Shown here: positions 31,328 through 41,519 of the stretch, piece after piece
How the letters are laid out: each line of letters starts with the position of its first letter
Numbering within the stretch: the stretch's first letter is position 1
DNA from: Tupaia tana
Lineage: Eukaryota; Chordata; Mammalia; Scandentia; Tupaiidae
DNA length: 64,000 bases
Assembly (NCBI GenBank): GCA_026018925.1
Contig: JAKSZU010000003.1
Span: forward strand, 4,725,867 to 4,789,866
Direction: 5' to 3'
Made by a program: the position numbers and the translations under genes
Notes under the pieces: generated by a model
Seen by the model: only the letters and a program-made list of their open reading frames with translations
Told to the model about the DNA's origin: nothing
The model's database searches: none

Positions 31328-33790
31328 TTAAGGGTCAGCATGGGTTTAAACGTGAAGGAGGGACAAGCAGCCCCTCTCACTGTGAGTCCATACTTTTCCT
31401 GCAGCTAAATGGATCACTTACATCCCTCAGTGCTTCCTGCCACCCTGTCCTTGCCATAGTTAATTCCCCTGAGTGCACTCAGAGGGGCCTAAAGGCACTA
31501 TCCCTGCTCTGGGGGCTTGTCAGCACCTTCGAGTCATGCCATTTCGGCGTCCGGTCACTACTGCTGCTCCTTCTCTTCCTCAGGACCGCAGCCTATGGCG
31601 GCAAGCCTCGGCTCCTGCCAAACTCAACCTTTCGAACACGATCGCGGTGGGACGCTGGCTGTATCTGGGACTGGGCCTTTGCCAGGCCCTGCAGCGAAAT
31701 ATTATGTGTTGGATCTGAATTTGCTCAACTGTAAAACAGATGTTACTGTTGTAGCTCCTTTCCCTAGGCCCAGCTTGTCCCCAAATCCTGGTGACACGTA
31801 GGACATTCACCTAAAGGCTGCTTGCTAGCAGGGCTGTGTCCACAGGCGTGGAAAGCAGGTTGCCACAACCCCAGGTACCTTGCAGGCGAGGGATGTCACC
31901 CTGGTAGCCTGAAATTGGACTTGGTAGAGTGTCAACACCACCGAAGTCATCACACACTACACACCCGGGGCTTTGAAGATAATGCAATCCAGAGCTGTCC
32001 GCTGGACACTTACCAGCACGCTGCCCCTGTCTCCACTGTCGAAGCTACTCTCTAACTACTTCCCGATGGTCACTCCAGTGATGGTGGAAATGCAGGGGTG
32101 GGTAAGGGGAGTCACTGATTCTTTTGAAACAGTATTTTCAAAGACCCTGCCCACTTACAGAGCAATAAACTAGAATACAGCCAGGAAGTGTAGGCACTGA
32201 AAAGAACTATGGTAAAGTTCTAGATTACTCCAAGTCCTGGCCGGCACCCAGCTCCTGTCACAGGTCCTTCCTAAACGCGGCTGATCAGGGCCTGCATCTG
32301 GTGCCCTGAGGGGACCAAGCGCAGGTGCTCAAGAGCCCATCGTGCAAGGCACTGGTGCTGGGGTGCTGGGGCAAGGGGGCCTCCGGCCGCTCCTGCCGTT
32401 TCTGTCGGCCCAGGGGGGCTCCTGGGATGTCCCTAAGCTGCGTTCTCCTGTCGTTTGTGTTCCTCCTCTGCTTCGGGTGAGGCTAGTGCGGGGGAGACTA
32501 CGGGAGCACAGAGCTAGAACGAGAGCTGGACTCACGAGCCAGACGGTGTGCTGTCTGAATTTCTAGCTTCTGCACAAACTCTTGGAAGAGAGTAGCAGGA
32601 GCCCCCTGAGTGCAGCTCTGGGTCGGCTGAGCAAGCTCAGGAGAATCCCGGGGACCGAGTCTTCCCTCAGTGCCCCTCCTTCCTGACCTGTGGAATGGAG
32701 GACTGGGACCTGCCCCTACAGGCTGGTGAAGACTGGATGTGAATCCGACAGGCACACTGGCCGCAGGGCATGTCACCAGGGCAGTGACACAGAGTAGGCT
32801 GCTCAGGGTGGTCCCATGCTTGGGCGTAAGTTTTTTGGGATCATTGTCTTCGAATTCTTATTTTATCGTTCAGCTTCAGTTTTGTAAGTGAAGTGCCCTG
32901 GGCCCGTGGAGTACGCACCAGGGACTTGCCGAGTCCACCTCCCTGCTTGGTGCGGGCAGTGCCCATGGCCCTGCTCCCACCCTTCACTCTGGGTGGGCCC
33001 TGGCACATGCTGCCTGGTGTCTCAGGCTACAGCGTGCTCCGGGGCCACTCCGTGGGGACAAGCTTCTCACCCACTGGCATGACCCAGTGCAGAGGTTACG
33101 CCGGGGAGGGGGGTGGTCACTGTCCACCGTGCACTGAGTGGAGGCTTCGGGCCACATCCAGCGTGGCGCTTGGTCTGGTGGCTGTTGGGAAGGACGGGCT
33201 GAGGAGAGGGCCTCACGCTGGCTGAGAGCTTCAGAAGCCTGCCCGACCCAGCACGCCCGCCTCCCCTCTCCGCTAGCTGTGAGCCGGCCCGCACATCCGG
33301 CCGCACCACTCTGCGTTTGGCGTTGTTCAGCTCAGTCTTCTTACACGTGACACAGTGGGTTCTCGTTTTTCCCTTTTTTAAAATTTCCACCATAAAACTA
33401 AAGTTGTAAGCTGTGGAAGTATTTGTTTTTCCCTAACCTCTGGTCTCCAAAACTCTGGGAGGGAGTGTGGGTGTGTGTGTGTGTGTGTGTGTTTAAAACG
33501 TCAGGTCACAAAGGACAAGAACACTCCTGAAATTAAAATATTGGTCTCTTGGGTGCCCTCTTCTATGTATTTTGTTTGTTTGTTTTTCTAACATTCAGTT
33601 GATGTCCCTATTCCAATGTAAATATTCCCTTTAAGTCCCAAGTCTTTAGACATTCTTAAATATTTATTTATCTGAGAGTTTTCGGTAAAGCTCTTAGTGA
33701 CTATTGATATTTTGATTTAGTATCCTTTGCAAATGCATTAATAGTGTATAGCTGCCATTTTTCAAAACGTTAATGATAAGAAGAGTAATT
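31328..33790. other. Unassigned, GC-moderate single-copy sequence
   Basis: Repeat-poor. Overlapping open frames of 60-143 codons occur (for example 31303-31734), but none carries a recognisable domain, and several frames on both strands are open together, as expected by chance. A (GT)n run lies at 33468-33492. No splice-bounded exon is evident. Confidence 0.4.
33468..33492. repeat. (GT)n microsatellite
   Basis: About 12 GT units after gggagtgtgg, in otherwise unassigned sequence. Confidence 0.9.
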
Positions 33791-33794
33791 TACT

Positions 33795-33905
33795 GAAAAT
33801 AACAAGGCCTTTAGAGAAAAACAGACCTGGTTCAAACCCAAGCTTCACCACTCCACTGGGCTCTGGAAAACAGAGTGCTGTGATTGAATTACATGCGTTG
33901 TCAGT
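33795..33905 (+). mobile_element. MIR-like relic
   Basis: The run gagaaaaacagacctggttc, aaacccaagcttcaccactc fits the MIR head and early core (agactgcctgggttcgaatcccggctctgccact), diverged. Confidence 0.55.
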
Positions 33906-33931
33906 GTAACAGTATTAAGAGGTGAGGGCTT

Positions 33932-34250
33932 AGGGACCAGCAGGTGGTGTAATTGTTACATCGCAGGACTCCCGCGTGGTCCAACGCGGTTCAAGTCTCG
34001 GACCTGGTGACTGGAAATTCATGCCAGGCACGTGTGCATGCGTGCCCAAGATCCCAAGAGGAGAATGGAGGAGAAGAGGTTACAGTGTGGCCATCCACCC
34101 TGGGGGGTGATTTCTCGCTTTCTGTCTCTTCCTTTCTCTGTTTTTTTCTGGCAAACATACACACCCTATAGCAAAATCCTCTCTTAAAAAAGAATAGAAA
34201 AGAAAAGAAAAAAGAAAAGGAAAAAAAAAAGAAAAGAATGAAGACATAAA
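33932..34250 (+). mobile_element. SINE, type A, with long A/G tail
   Basis: Opens agggaccagcaggtggtgta with box B gcggttcaagtctcgg and ends ccctatagcaaaatcctctc followed by a ~55 bp AAAAG-rich tail. Confidence 0.9.
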
Positions 34251-34255
34251 GATAA

Positions 34256-34289
34256 GGGACCAGTGGGTGGCATAATAGTTACGTCACTA
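34256..34289 (+). mobile_element. SINE head stub
   Basis: Only agggaccagtgggtggcata plus atagttacgtcacta remains before another SINE begins. It is a truncated or interrupted type A head. Confidence 0.6.
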
Positions 34290-34422
34290 GGGACCAGCAG
34301 TTAGCGTAATGGCTATGTTGCTGGACTCCCATGTAGTCGACCGTGGTTCAAGTCCTGGACCCAGTGGCTTAAACTCACGCTGGGCGCGTGTGCGTGCGTG
34401 CCCAAGATCCCGAGAGGCGAAT
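34290..34422 (+). mobile_element. SINE, type A, 3'-truncated at an inversion junction
   Basis: The head and half the body are present (agggaccagcagttagcgta to aagatcccgagaggcgaat). The copy stops there and continues into a SINE in the opposite orientation. Confidence 0.88.
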
Positions 34423-34545
34423 GGGATCTTGGGCATGTTTGTGCCTCAAGCCACACGCATGCTTTCAAGCCAACCCTGGGATCCAAACCTGTGGCTGGCC
34501 GTGTGGATCCCAGCATAGCAGTTCAGTGCCACCAGGCTGGGCCTG
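34423..34545 (-). mobile_element. SINE half in opposite orientation
   Basis: Starts at gggatcttgggcatgtttgt, exactly the reversed cccaagatccc site where the preceding copy stopped, and runs through ccaacctgggatcc-like head sequence to caccaggctgggcct. It is type C/D-like and older-looking than its partner. Confidence 0.75.
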
Positions 34546-34617
34546 TGCGGGAGTATATTCATTACGTACAGATAAATCTAAACTTCATCAATGTAAGTAG
34601 TTGTTATTATCTTTATG

Positions 34618-34735
34618 TCTTTTTTTTTTTTTTGAGAGAGATTTTTGCTATAGGGTATATGTGCTGGCTACTGACAGAGAGACAGAAAATGAGAAATCAC
34701 CCACTGGGAGAATGGCCACATTACAAGATCCCAAG
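34618..34735 (-). mobile_element. SINE tail half, antisense, truncated
   Basis: T tract, gagagagatttttgctatag, gagacagaaaatgagaaatc, then lost after acaagatccc. The head is missing. Confidence 0.8.
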
Positions 34736-34866
34736 ATCCTACTAGCCAGAGGGCCATGGAAGGGGGGCTGCAGCGTGATGAGACCCTGCCAAGGTGCTGT
34801 GCATCTCTCCCTCTCTCATAGGCATGTGCTCTCTACTGTGAATAAAATAAATAAAAATTTTTAAAT
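34736..34866 (+). mobile_element. SINE type D tail
   Basis: agatcctactagccagaggg, gtgatgagaccctgccaagg, tgctgtgcatctctccctct and an AAATAAAT tail match the type D 3' part. It directly follows the truncated antisense piece. Confidence 0.65.
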
Positions 34867-34869
34867 GAC

Positions 34870-35122
34870 CCTGGGCTGGCTCCATAGCCTGGTGGTTAAG
34901 GCAGTTAGATCCCAGCGGCCAACTGCACGGTTAAGTTCTGGGGCTGGCAGCTTGAGAAATATGTAAGGTGCATGTTTGTGCATGCCAAAAATCCTGAAGG
35001 GAGAGAGAGATGGAAGAGAAGAGATTGCCACGTGACCATGCCCCATAGGGAGTGCTCGCTCACTTTCCCTCTGTGTCTGGTGAGTGTGTGCACCCTCTAG
35101 CAAGTTTTTAAAAAAGAAGAAA
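34870..35122 (+). mobile_element. SINE, type C
   Basis: Opens gggctggctccatagcctgg, has a degraded box B (cacggttaagttc), gaagggagagagagatggaa and ends gtgcaccctctagcaagttt plus A/G tail. Confidence 0.85.
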
Positions 35123-35555
35123 ATCAAAATAGGCATGCTGTAAGGACAGTTTTCAGAAGCTTCACCACTATTGAGAGGAGCTAAGCAGTGTGGTTTTCAT
35201 AGCCATGTGCTCAGAAAAAAAAAAAAAAAATCAGGAATTCTGCTACTAGAAAAGGAGCACAGATATTAGCGAATTCATTTATAGTATCTCTATAAAATAC
35301 CTTCTACAGTGCTACAGAACAAGAGTCACAAAACAGTGATTATTATCACTATTAGTTATGGATTTCTATTGTCCTTAAAAGAATCACTACCTAATGTATT
35401 ATTTCCATTAAGTAAGAACTTCCCTCCTCTGCAGTAAGAACTAAGAAGGTAAAAATAAATATTATAAAATATGTGTTTCATGTAATTTATCTGAGATGTA
35501 TAGCACACTTTTCCATCAGGTAGGATTTGTTTTGCTCTGAGAAATAGAAAACCCT
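35123..35555. other. Unassigned sequence
   Basis: AT-rich with an A run at 35214-35230. No repeat or gene recognised. Confidence 0.4.
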
Positions 35556-35775
35556 TGGGGCCAGCAGGTGGTGTAGTGATTTAGGCGCTAAACTCTCTGT
35601 CAAGGGACTCGAATGTGGTTTGAGTCCGAGATCCGGCAGCTTGAAATTCACACTGGGCACGTGTGTGTGCATGCCCAAAATCCCAAGAGGAGAATGGAGC
35701 AGAAGGGATTGCAGCATGGCCATCCCCACAGGGGTGTGTGTGGGGGTGATTTCTCACTTTTTCTCTCTCATCACT
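35556..35775 (+). mobile_element. SINE, type A
   Basis: Opens ttggggccagcaggtggtgt with an insertion in the head (ctctgtcaagggactcgaat), box B tggtttgagtccgag, then the normal body. The pyrimidine end is truncated. Confidence 0.85.
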
Positions 35776-35813
35776 TTTTACATATTATATTATTGTCTCT
35801 CTGAGCTATTAGA

Positions 35814-35990
35814 ATTTTTTTTTAAGAGAGATTTTTGCTATAGAGCATGTGGGCTCGCTGGAAAGACATAGAAACTGAGACAGAACGCAAGAAATCCCCA
35901 CGGGGAATGGCCACACTACAATCCCTTCTCCTCCATTCTTCTCTCCAGGATTTTGGGCATGCATGCACACACACCCACCTGGCATGAGGA
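35814..35990 (-). mobile_element. SINE, type A, antisense, head missing
   Basis: From aagagagatttttgctatag through aatcccttctcctccattct to cacacccacctggcatgag, where it breaks into LINE-1 3'UTR-like sequence. Confidence 0.82.
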
Positions 35991-36915
35991 TTTCTTTTTC
36001 TTTAACACTAGTTTTATTAATATCTTTTTATCATGATTGACTTAGTGTAGATTGTGTTTTGCTTGGAGTTCAGGAGCCTCTTTGAATTTTGCATTTATAG
36101 TATTCTTCAAATTCAGAAAATTTGGGGCCATTATTACTTCCAAAAAAAAAAAAAGTGTTCATCTCATCTTTCTCTTTGTCATAGACTCTGTCTGGTTCCA
36201 TGTATATTAGACACTTAAAGTTGTTCCACTTAAAGATGTTCTGTTCATTTTTTTGAAGTTTTTTTCTCTTTGTGTTTGCTTTTGCCTTCAATTTTACTAA
36301 TCTTTTCTTTTTTAGTGTCTAATCTCATCTAGTGTATTTTTCATCTCAGACATTGTAGTTTCAATCTCTATTTTTAATTTGAATGTTTTTTTCTATCTTT
36401 CATTCTTTCTCTCTTCATTTATCTCTTTTGAGAGAGATTTTTTGCTATAGGTCATGTGCACTTGCCAGAGAAACAGAAAGAGACAGAGAGACAGAAAGTC
36501 AGAAATCACTTTCCAGGGGGATTACCATGCCACAATCCCTTCCCCTTCATTCTCCTCTCGGGTTTTGGGGCATGCACCCACACATGCCCAGTGTGAGTTT
36601 AAGCTGCTGGGTCCAGTACTTGAACTGCTGTCGACTATGTGGGAGTCCAGCGATGTAACCACTATGCCTTCTGCTTATCCCTATCTTTCTTTTTTTAAAT
36701 CTTTCCCTAAAATGCTTTTTTTTTTTTTTAACAAATAGAATGTTATTTTAATAGCTATTTTAAAATATACCAAACTTATTATCATTGGAATTTTCTCTCA
36801 CTATTGGCCTTTTTTCCCCTGTTCTTTGCATATGTGGTAATTCTTTATTATATGATAAACATTTTTAATTTTATGTTCTTAGTGCTGTATATTCTTATAT
36901 GAAGGTTGTTGACAG
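35990..36915. mobile_element. LINE-1 3'UTR-like sequence, first part
   Basis: Phrases such as gtgtctaatctcatctagtg, atttttcatctcagacattg, tagtttcaatctc, and later cctgttctttgcatatgtgg, taattctttattatatg and gtgctgtatattcttat follow an old L1M-type 3'UTR. A SINE interrupts it at 36425-36681. Its continuation appears at 40470. Confidence 0.6.
36425..36681 (-). mobile_element. SINE, type A, antisense
   Basis: From gagagattttttgctatagg to ccttctgcttatccc, with gtacttgaactgctgtcgac marking the head. The motif ctatctttc recurs upstream (about 36392) and downstream (36682). Confidence 0.88.
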
Positions 36916-37325
36916 AAATAACCAACTCTGCAGAAATAATAATTAATGTGGTTTATGTCTAAGCACAAATGTGTGTGACCAGGCCTGGAAAAGAGACAAA
37001 CATGCCTTTCTCAAGGTGATCAAGTACAGGGCTTCCTTTTATTTGATTTTGAGAGTGAGAAACAAGATTTGGAATTTAGTGCAAGGAGTTCTTTCATTGG
37101 TCTGGCCCAAAAAGACAGGACATCTGGAAGTGGGTCTTGTAGGCTATAGGTGGGTTTTACAATTCTTAGGCTGGTGATTGGAAAGGAAGATCTGTGTTTC
37201 AGGAAAGCATCAGCAAAGAGTGTACTGTAATAGAGATAAGGGGGCTTGTATACATAACAAGATACTGTCCCAAGGACGGGATGTTGGAAGAGTCCTGTTA
37301 TCAATGAGACAGAGTGGTCTGTTGA
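36916..37325. other. Unassigned, possibly LTR-derived
   Basis: The string aagatactgtcccaaggacg, ggatgttggaagagtcctgt recurs in altered form at about 37620-37690 (gatactgtgccggggacagg, aggaagagtcctatcatta). Such a repeated block suggests an LTR-like element that I cannot name. Confidence 0.4.
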
Positions 37326-37586
37326 GACCAGCAGATGGTATAATAATTACGTTGCTGGACTCCCATATAATTGACCCTGGTTCAAGTCCTGGACCTGGCA
37401 GCTTAAAACTCATACTGAGTGTGGTATGTGTGTGCCCAAAATCTCAAGAGGAGAAGGGATTGCAGTGTGGCCATCCCTCCTAGGGGGTGATTTCTTGTTT
37501 TCTGTCTCTCTGTCTCTCTCCCTGTCTGTCTCTCTGGTGAGCACACATACCCTATAGCAAAAAAAAATCTCTCTTTAAAAAAAAGG
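37325..37586 (+). mobile_element. SINE, type A
   Basis: Opens gagaccagcagatggtataa with box B ggttcaagtcctgg and ends ccctatagcaaaaaaaaatc plus A tail. It lies between the two copies of the block described for 36916-37325. Confidence 0.9.
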
Positions 37587-37800
37587 TCTTCACTGATTGT
37601 GGGTGTGACTTACCCATCACAAGGATACTGTGCCGGGGACAGGAGATAGGAAGAGTCCTATCATTAACTGGACCAAAATTATTTGTTAATATTTGTGAGC
37701 ATGACTCACCCCAGGCCCTATGGAAGGGATTTTGAAAATGGGAAAAAGCAGTCAGACATCTGTCCTCAGGGTCTTCGAAGAGTTAACAGAAAAATTGAAT
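37587..37800. other. Unassigned; second copy of the 36.9-37.3 kb block
   Basis: Contains gatactgtgccggggacagg and gaagagtcctatcattaact, resembling 37260-37325. A tandem duplication within an unidentified element is likely. Confidence 0.4.
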
Positions 37801-37898
37801 TAAAGGATAAATATTAAAATATAAACTTTATTTCTCAACATAAGCATCATCAAGTTCAATATACTTTTCTTTCTTTGCTTTTTAAAATTTGTATTCAT

Positions 37899-38077
37899 GG
37901 ACCAGCAGGTGGCGGAATGGTTAAGGTGCTGGACTGCCACACGGCTGACTGCAGTTTCAGTACGGGACCTGGCGGCTTGCTTTCTCATTTTCCCTCTCTC
38001 TGTCTCTCTGGTGAGCATACATGCCCTATAGCAAAATGTTTAAATAATAATAATAATAATAAATTAAATGAATATTT
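37899..38077 (+). mobile_element. SINE, type B, nested in mariner
   Basis: Head ggaccagcaggtggcggaat, box B cagtttcagtacgg, TC stretch and AAT tail. The duplication aaatttgtattcat / aaaattgtattcat ends at 37898 and restarts at 38078. Confidence 0.9.
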
Positions 38078-38116
38078 AAAAATTGTATTCATCATAAAAA
38101 ACATGTGACCATGCAC

Positions 38117-38309
38117 ACTAGAAAGAGGAAGAGTCTCATCCTAGCACCGTCCTCTTTCCCCAGTCCTCCAGCTTGGCAGGGTCTTCAGCATTGGGTGCTT
38201 TCCTGGTGTGGTTCAGGTCAACCAGGGCCAGGGATTCAAACCCACAGCCAACCAGGTGGCTTCCAGCACAATGATTCAGTCACTACTGACTGCACCACCA
38301 GGCTGGGCC
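38117..38309 (-). mobile_element. SINE, type D, antisense, nested in mariner
   Basis: Reversed type D: gcagggtcttcagcattggg, gggattcaaacccacagcca and caccaccaggctgggcct. The mariner frame resumes on its far side, at gtggctTGAG-like sequence near 38320. Confidence 0.72.
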
Positions 38310-38715
38310 TCAAGCCACTCTTGTAAACTGTGATACCAGCCACTTAGTCCACCCCTAGAGAACTGAGGGTCCTGGGAACTTAACCATGTAAATGCAGTCG
38401 CTTTTACCTTATTAACTGAAAAAATGTTACTTAAAGATTTGTTAGGAGTCAAATCAGGACTGTAAGATGGATAATGGATGCCTAATGATTTCCCGTCAAA
38501 ATTCTTACAGAAAAGTTGTTTGAGTGAGAGCGCTAGCGTGCTGGAGAAGGGCTCCCTGGTGAAGCCTTCCTGGGTGTTTTTCTGCTAAAGCTTCAGCTAA
38601 CTTTCTCAAAACACTCTCATAATAAGCAGAGGTTATTGTTCTTTGGCCTTCCAGAACATCAAGAAAAATGCCTTGAGCATCAACAAAAAAAAATTATTGC
38701 TATGACTTTTGCTCT

Positions 38716-38940
38716 TTTTTTTTTTTTTTTAATTCTTTTTGCTATAGGATGCATGTGCTCCCCAGAGCGGAGGTGAGGAGTGAGAAATTACCATGCCACA
38801 GTCCCTTCTTCATTCTTCTCTCGGGATTTTGGGCACACATGCACGTGTGCCCAGCATGTTTCTCAAGCCACAGGTCTGGCTTTCTCGCAGCTGGCCACGT
38901 GAGATCCAGCACTTTAACCGCTGGACTACAGTTGGCCTGG
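38716..38940 (-). mobile_element. SINE, type A/C, antisense, nested in mariner
   Basis: T tract, ttctttttgctataggatgc, then ttcattcttctctcgggatt and cgctggactacagttggcc. The duplication tatgacttttgctct (38701-38715) and catgacctttgctct (38941-38955) matches 13 of 15. Confidence 0.9.
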
Positions 38941-39565
38941 CATGACCTTTGCTCTTGACTGACCAACTCGCTTTTCTCTTGACTGGACCATGTCCACCTC
39001 TTGGTAGCCATTGTTTTGTTGTGTTTGTCCTCAGGATTATACTGACAAAGCCGTGTGCTCCCTCCTGTTATAATTTTTCAAAGAAATGCTTCTGAATCTT
39101 GATTCCACTTATTTAAAATTTTCCTTGAAAGCTCTGCTCTTACGTGCAGACAATCTGGACACAACAGTTTTGACCCCATTGAGCAGAAAGTTTGTTCAAC
39201 TTTATCTTTCCGTCAGAATTATGTTAGCTGAACCAGTTGAGATGTTTATGGTGTTAGCTCTGGTTTCCGCAGGTTGTGGTTGGTCCTCTTCAGTTACGGC
39301 ATGTACAGGTTGAACGTTTTCTTACAGGTTGATGTGGATGGCCTGCCGCCGCAGGTATCATCTTTAACACCGGTGTGTTCCTTCTTAGAATGAATCGTCC
39401 GTATGTTAACTGCTGACTTCCTTGGGGGCATTACCCCATAACATTTCAGTATAAAGCTTCAGTGATCTCACCCTTGTCCACCCAAGCTTCACCATAAAAC
39501 TGATGTTTGTTCTTGCTTCCATTTTAGTAGACTTCATCTTGCTCTAATGACAAGTCTTTTCTTGT

Positions 39566-39830
39566 TTTTTCTTTTTCTTTTTTTCTTTTGAGAGAAATTT
39601 TTACAATAGGGCACATGCACTCACCAGAGAGATAGAAACAGAAAGCGAGAAATGACCCACGGAGGGGGTGCCCGTGCCATGCAATTCCTTCTCTTCCATT
39701 CTCCTCTCAGGATTTGGGGCATATGTGCACATCCTCCCAACATGAGTTCTAAGCTGCCAGGTCCAGGACTCAAACAGCAGTCAACTACTTGGGAGTCCAG
39801 CAATGTAACCATTACACCATCTGCTGGTCC
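39566..39830 (-). mobile_element. SINE, type A, antisense
   Basis: T-rich tract, ttgagagaaatttttacaat, ggatttggggcatatgtgca, ctcaaacagcagtcaactac and ccatctgctggtcc. CpGs are largely lost. Confidence 0.88.
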
Positions 39831-39990
39831 TTGATGGGGGCTCTTTTCAAACTGACGTCCCATTCTTCTTAGAGCCTTACACTAGATCCTGTTCCAACAA
39901 GTTAGTATGACTATTTTGGTGCAAAATAAATTTTATAATCAATTCATAGTTATTTCATAATACACATTTTCCATGAAGTTTTTGAAGATC
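39831..39990. other. Unassigned sequence
   Basis: Contains cattcttcttagagccttac and ggtgcaaaataaattttata; the latter phrase is mariner-terminus-like and could be the outer edge of the upstream mariner. Confidence 0.3.
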
Positions 39991-39993
39991 CCC

Positions 39994-40240
39994 CCTTTTT
40001 TTAAAGAGAAATTTTTGCTATAGGACACATGTGCTCACCAGAGAGACAAAGAGAGACAGAAAGTGAGAAATCACCCTCCAGGGAGAATGGTCACGCCACA
40101 GTCCCTTCTCCATTCTCCTCTCAGGATCTTGGGCATGCACGCACACATGCCTGGAATGAGTTTTTAAGTCGCTGGGTCTGCGACTCAAACCACAGTTGAC
40201 TATGTGAGAGTCCAGCGACATAACCATTATGCCATCTACT
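39994..40240 (-). mobile_element. SINE, type A, antisense
   Basis: From aaagagaaatttttgctata to gccatctactggtcc. Its final bases were duplicated when the next SINE inserted, so this copy is the older of the two. Confidence 0.92.
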
Positions 40241-40257
40241 GGTCCTGAAGACCTCTT

Positions 40258-40456
40258 TTTTTAAAAAAAAAAAATAATTATTTATTTTATTTATTCATTC
40301 ATTTATTTTTTAGTTTGATCAGAGAGAGAGACAGAGGGTGAGAGTGAGAGAGAGAGGAAGTGAGAAAGCAAGCCACCAGATTCAGGACTTGAACCCTGGT
40401 CGACCATGTGGGAGTGTCCAGCGCTTTAACCACCACGCCACCTGCTGGTCCCCAAG
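40258..40456 (-). mobile_element. SINE, type B, antisense
   Basis: A long T/TTAT tract, tagtttgatcagagagagag, caagccaccagattcaggac, ttgaaccctggtcgaccatg and cacctgctggtcccc. A perfect 17 bp duplication, ggtcctgaagacctctt, lies at about 40241-40257 and 40457-40473 and includes the end of the upstream SINE. Confidence 0.95.
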
Positions 40457-40467
40457 GTCCTGAAGAC

Positions 40468-41430
40468 CTCTTATATTTAAAAAGTATTCTTCCACTCTGT
40501 TCTGGGATACAGTTGAGTTACTTGGGAACAGTTTGATCTTATGGAGGCTTCTGACTTAGAACCAGAGTCGTCTTTTAGTCTCGAGGTGGCTGTTCTCCAC
40601 TCCTAGGGTCACCCTTCCTGGTCACTCTCTCTCATGCCCCTTGTATCGTGATGTTTTCCTCACTGGCTGGTGGAAATACCAACCACTCCCAGTCCTGTCG
40701 GGACGAGAATTCCACCTTCGCTCCAGTAGCTCTTTCCCTACCTTCAGGGGCTCTCATGTGCAAACTCTGGTCGGCCGAGGAGGACCCTCTGCAGCTTTCT
40801 CCTCTCCTGGCCTCTGCCTTGTCACTCTGGTTTCCTGGCTCCTCTGAACCTCCAACTCCACCTCTCAGTTAAGGAGACCTCGGAGCCATGACCTCTTGCT
40901 GCTGGCTTCAGCAGGGCTCAGAGCAGTGGCCCAGACTCACAGCACATCCAACCCCTGCAGACAGCTGCCCCTCAGCCTCACCTTGCTGCATCCCGGAGAG
41001 GTTTCCCAGAGCCCTCCTGACAGGGACACTGGGCACGCCAGGCTTGGTGCTTGCAGGGCCTCCCCCTCCCTCTCTGCCGCCTGTGCGCTCACCCGCCAGC
41101 GTTGCCCCCTGTGCTCCGGAGGGCTTCTCCCGCTCGCCTGGACGCTGTGAGCAGCTGTGGCCCAGGAACCGCTCCGCCATCCCATGGGTGGGCTACGACC
41201 ATTCCTTCCTCAGCGAGAAGTCCCCTTCCAAAGGGGGTCCCTTAGTGTTTCCTTTAAAGCTCTCTCTCCATCTCTATATAGTTCCTGTCCCCATAGCTTA
41301 ATAATTCTCTCAGGTCAGCTTTCTCTGCTTAAGTTACTGCGTGATTTCTGTCTCCTGGCTGGAGTCACACAAATGATCCTGATTTTCATAAACCGAACCT
41401 GAATCTGGCAGCATTGCTTTGATCTGTCAC
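40468..41430. mobile_element. LINE-1 3'UTR-like sequence, second part
   Basis: tctgttctgggatacagttg, agttacttgggaacagtttg, catgccccttgtatcgtgat, gttttcctcactggctggtg and, at the end, ttctctcaggtcagctttct and atgatcctgattttcataaa follow the same old L1M-type 3'UTR as 35990-36915, resuming where that piece stopped. Frames of 60-137 codons here are not genes. Confidence 0.6.
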
Positions 41431-41519
41431 AAGTTGCTATAGCTTACTGATTTTGTTGGGCTTTTTATGGAGATTATTATATCATCTTAAATACTGACCA
41501 TTTTGATGCTTCACTTCTG

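Larger units (their letters stand above)
37828..39545 (-). pseudogene. Mariner transposase pseudogene
   Basis: Minus-strand translation gives the catalytic-region motif HYPSYSPDL (about 38445-38480), the following TWLSSQDPQFSRGGLSGWYH segment, and the C-terminal LDDAYVEK before a stop (37828-37854). The first is the YSPDL motif around the third catalytic aspartate of the D,D34D group. A segment VDAQGIFLDVLEGQ (about 38640-38670) lies upstream. Stops and frameshifts interrupt the frame, and three SINEs split it, so it cannot encode an enzyme. The family was assigned by motif and order only. Confidence 0.7.
37815..39550 (-). mobile_element. Mariner-type DNA transposon, fossil, riddled with SINEs
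   Basis: Read on the minus strand, this is a decayed mariner split by three SINEs (37899-38077, 38117-38309, 38716-38940). The exact termini are not seen, and the 5' limit near 39550 is an estimate. It may itself sit inside the LINE-1 3'UTR whose halves lie on either side. Confidence 0.7.

Noticed and set aside
31303..31801. Several overlapping plus-strand frames (81-143 codons) suggesting an exon
   Set aside because: Three frames are open in the same place without splice-site support or domain similarity, as expected in GC-moderate noncoding DNA.
40641..41402. Cluster of plus-strand frames suggesting a gene
   Set aside because: The nucleotide sequence follows an old LINE-1 3'UTR.
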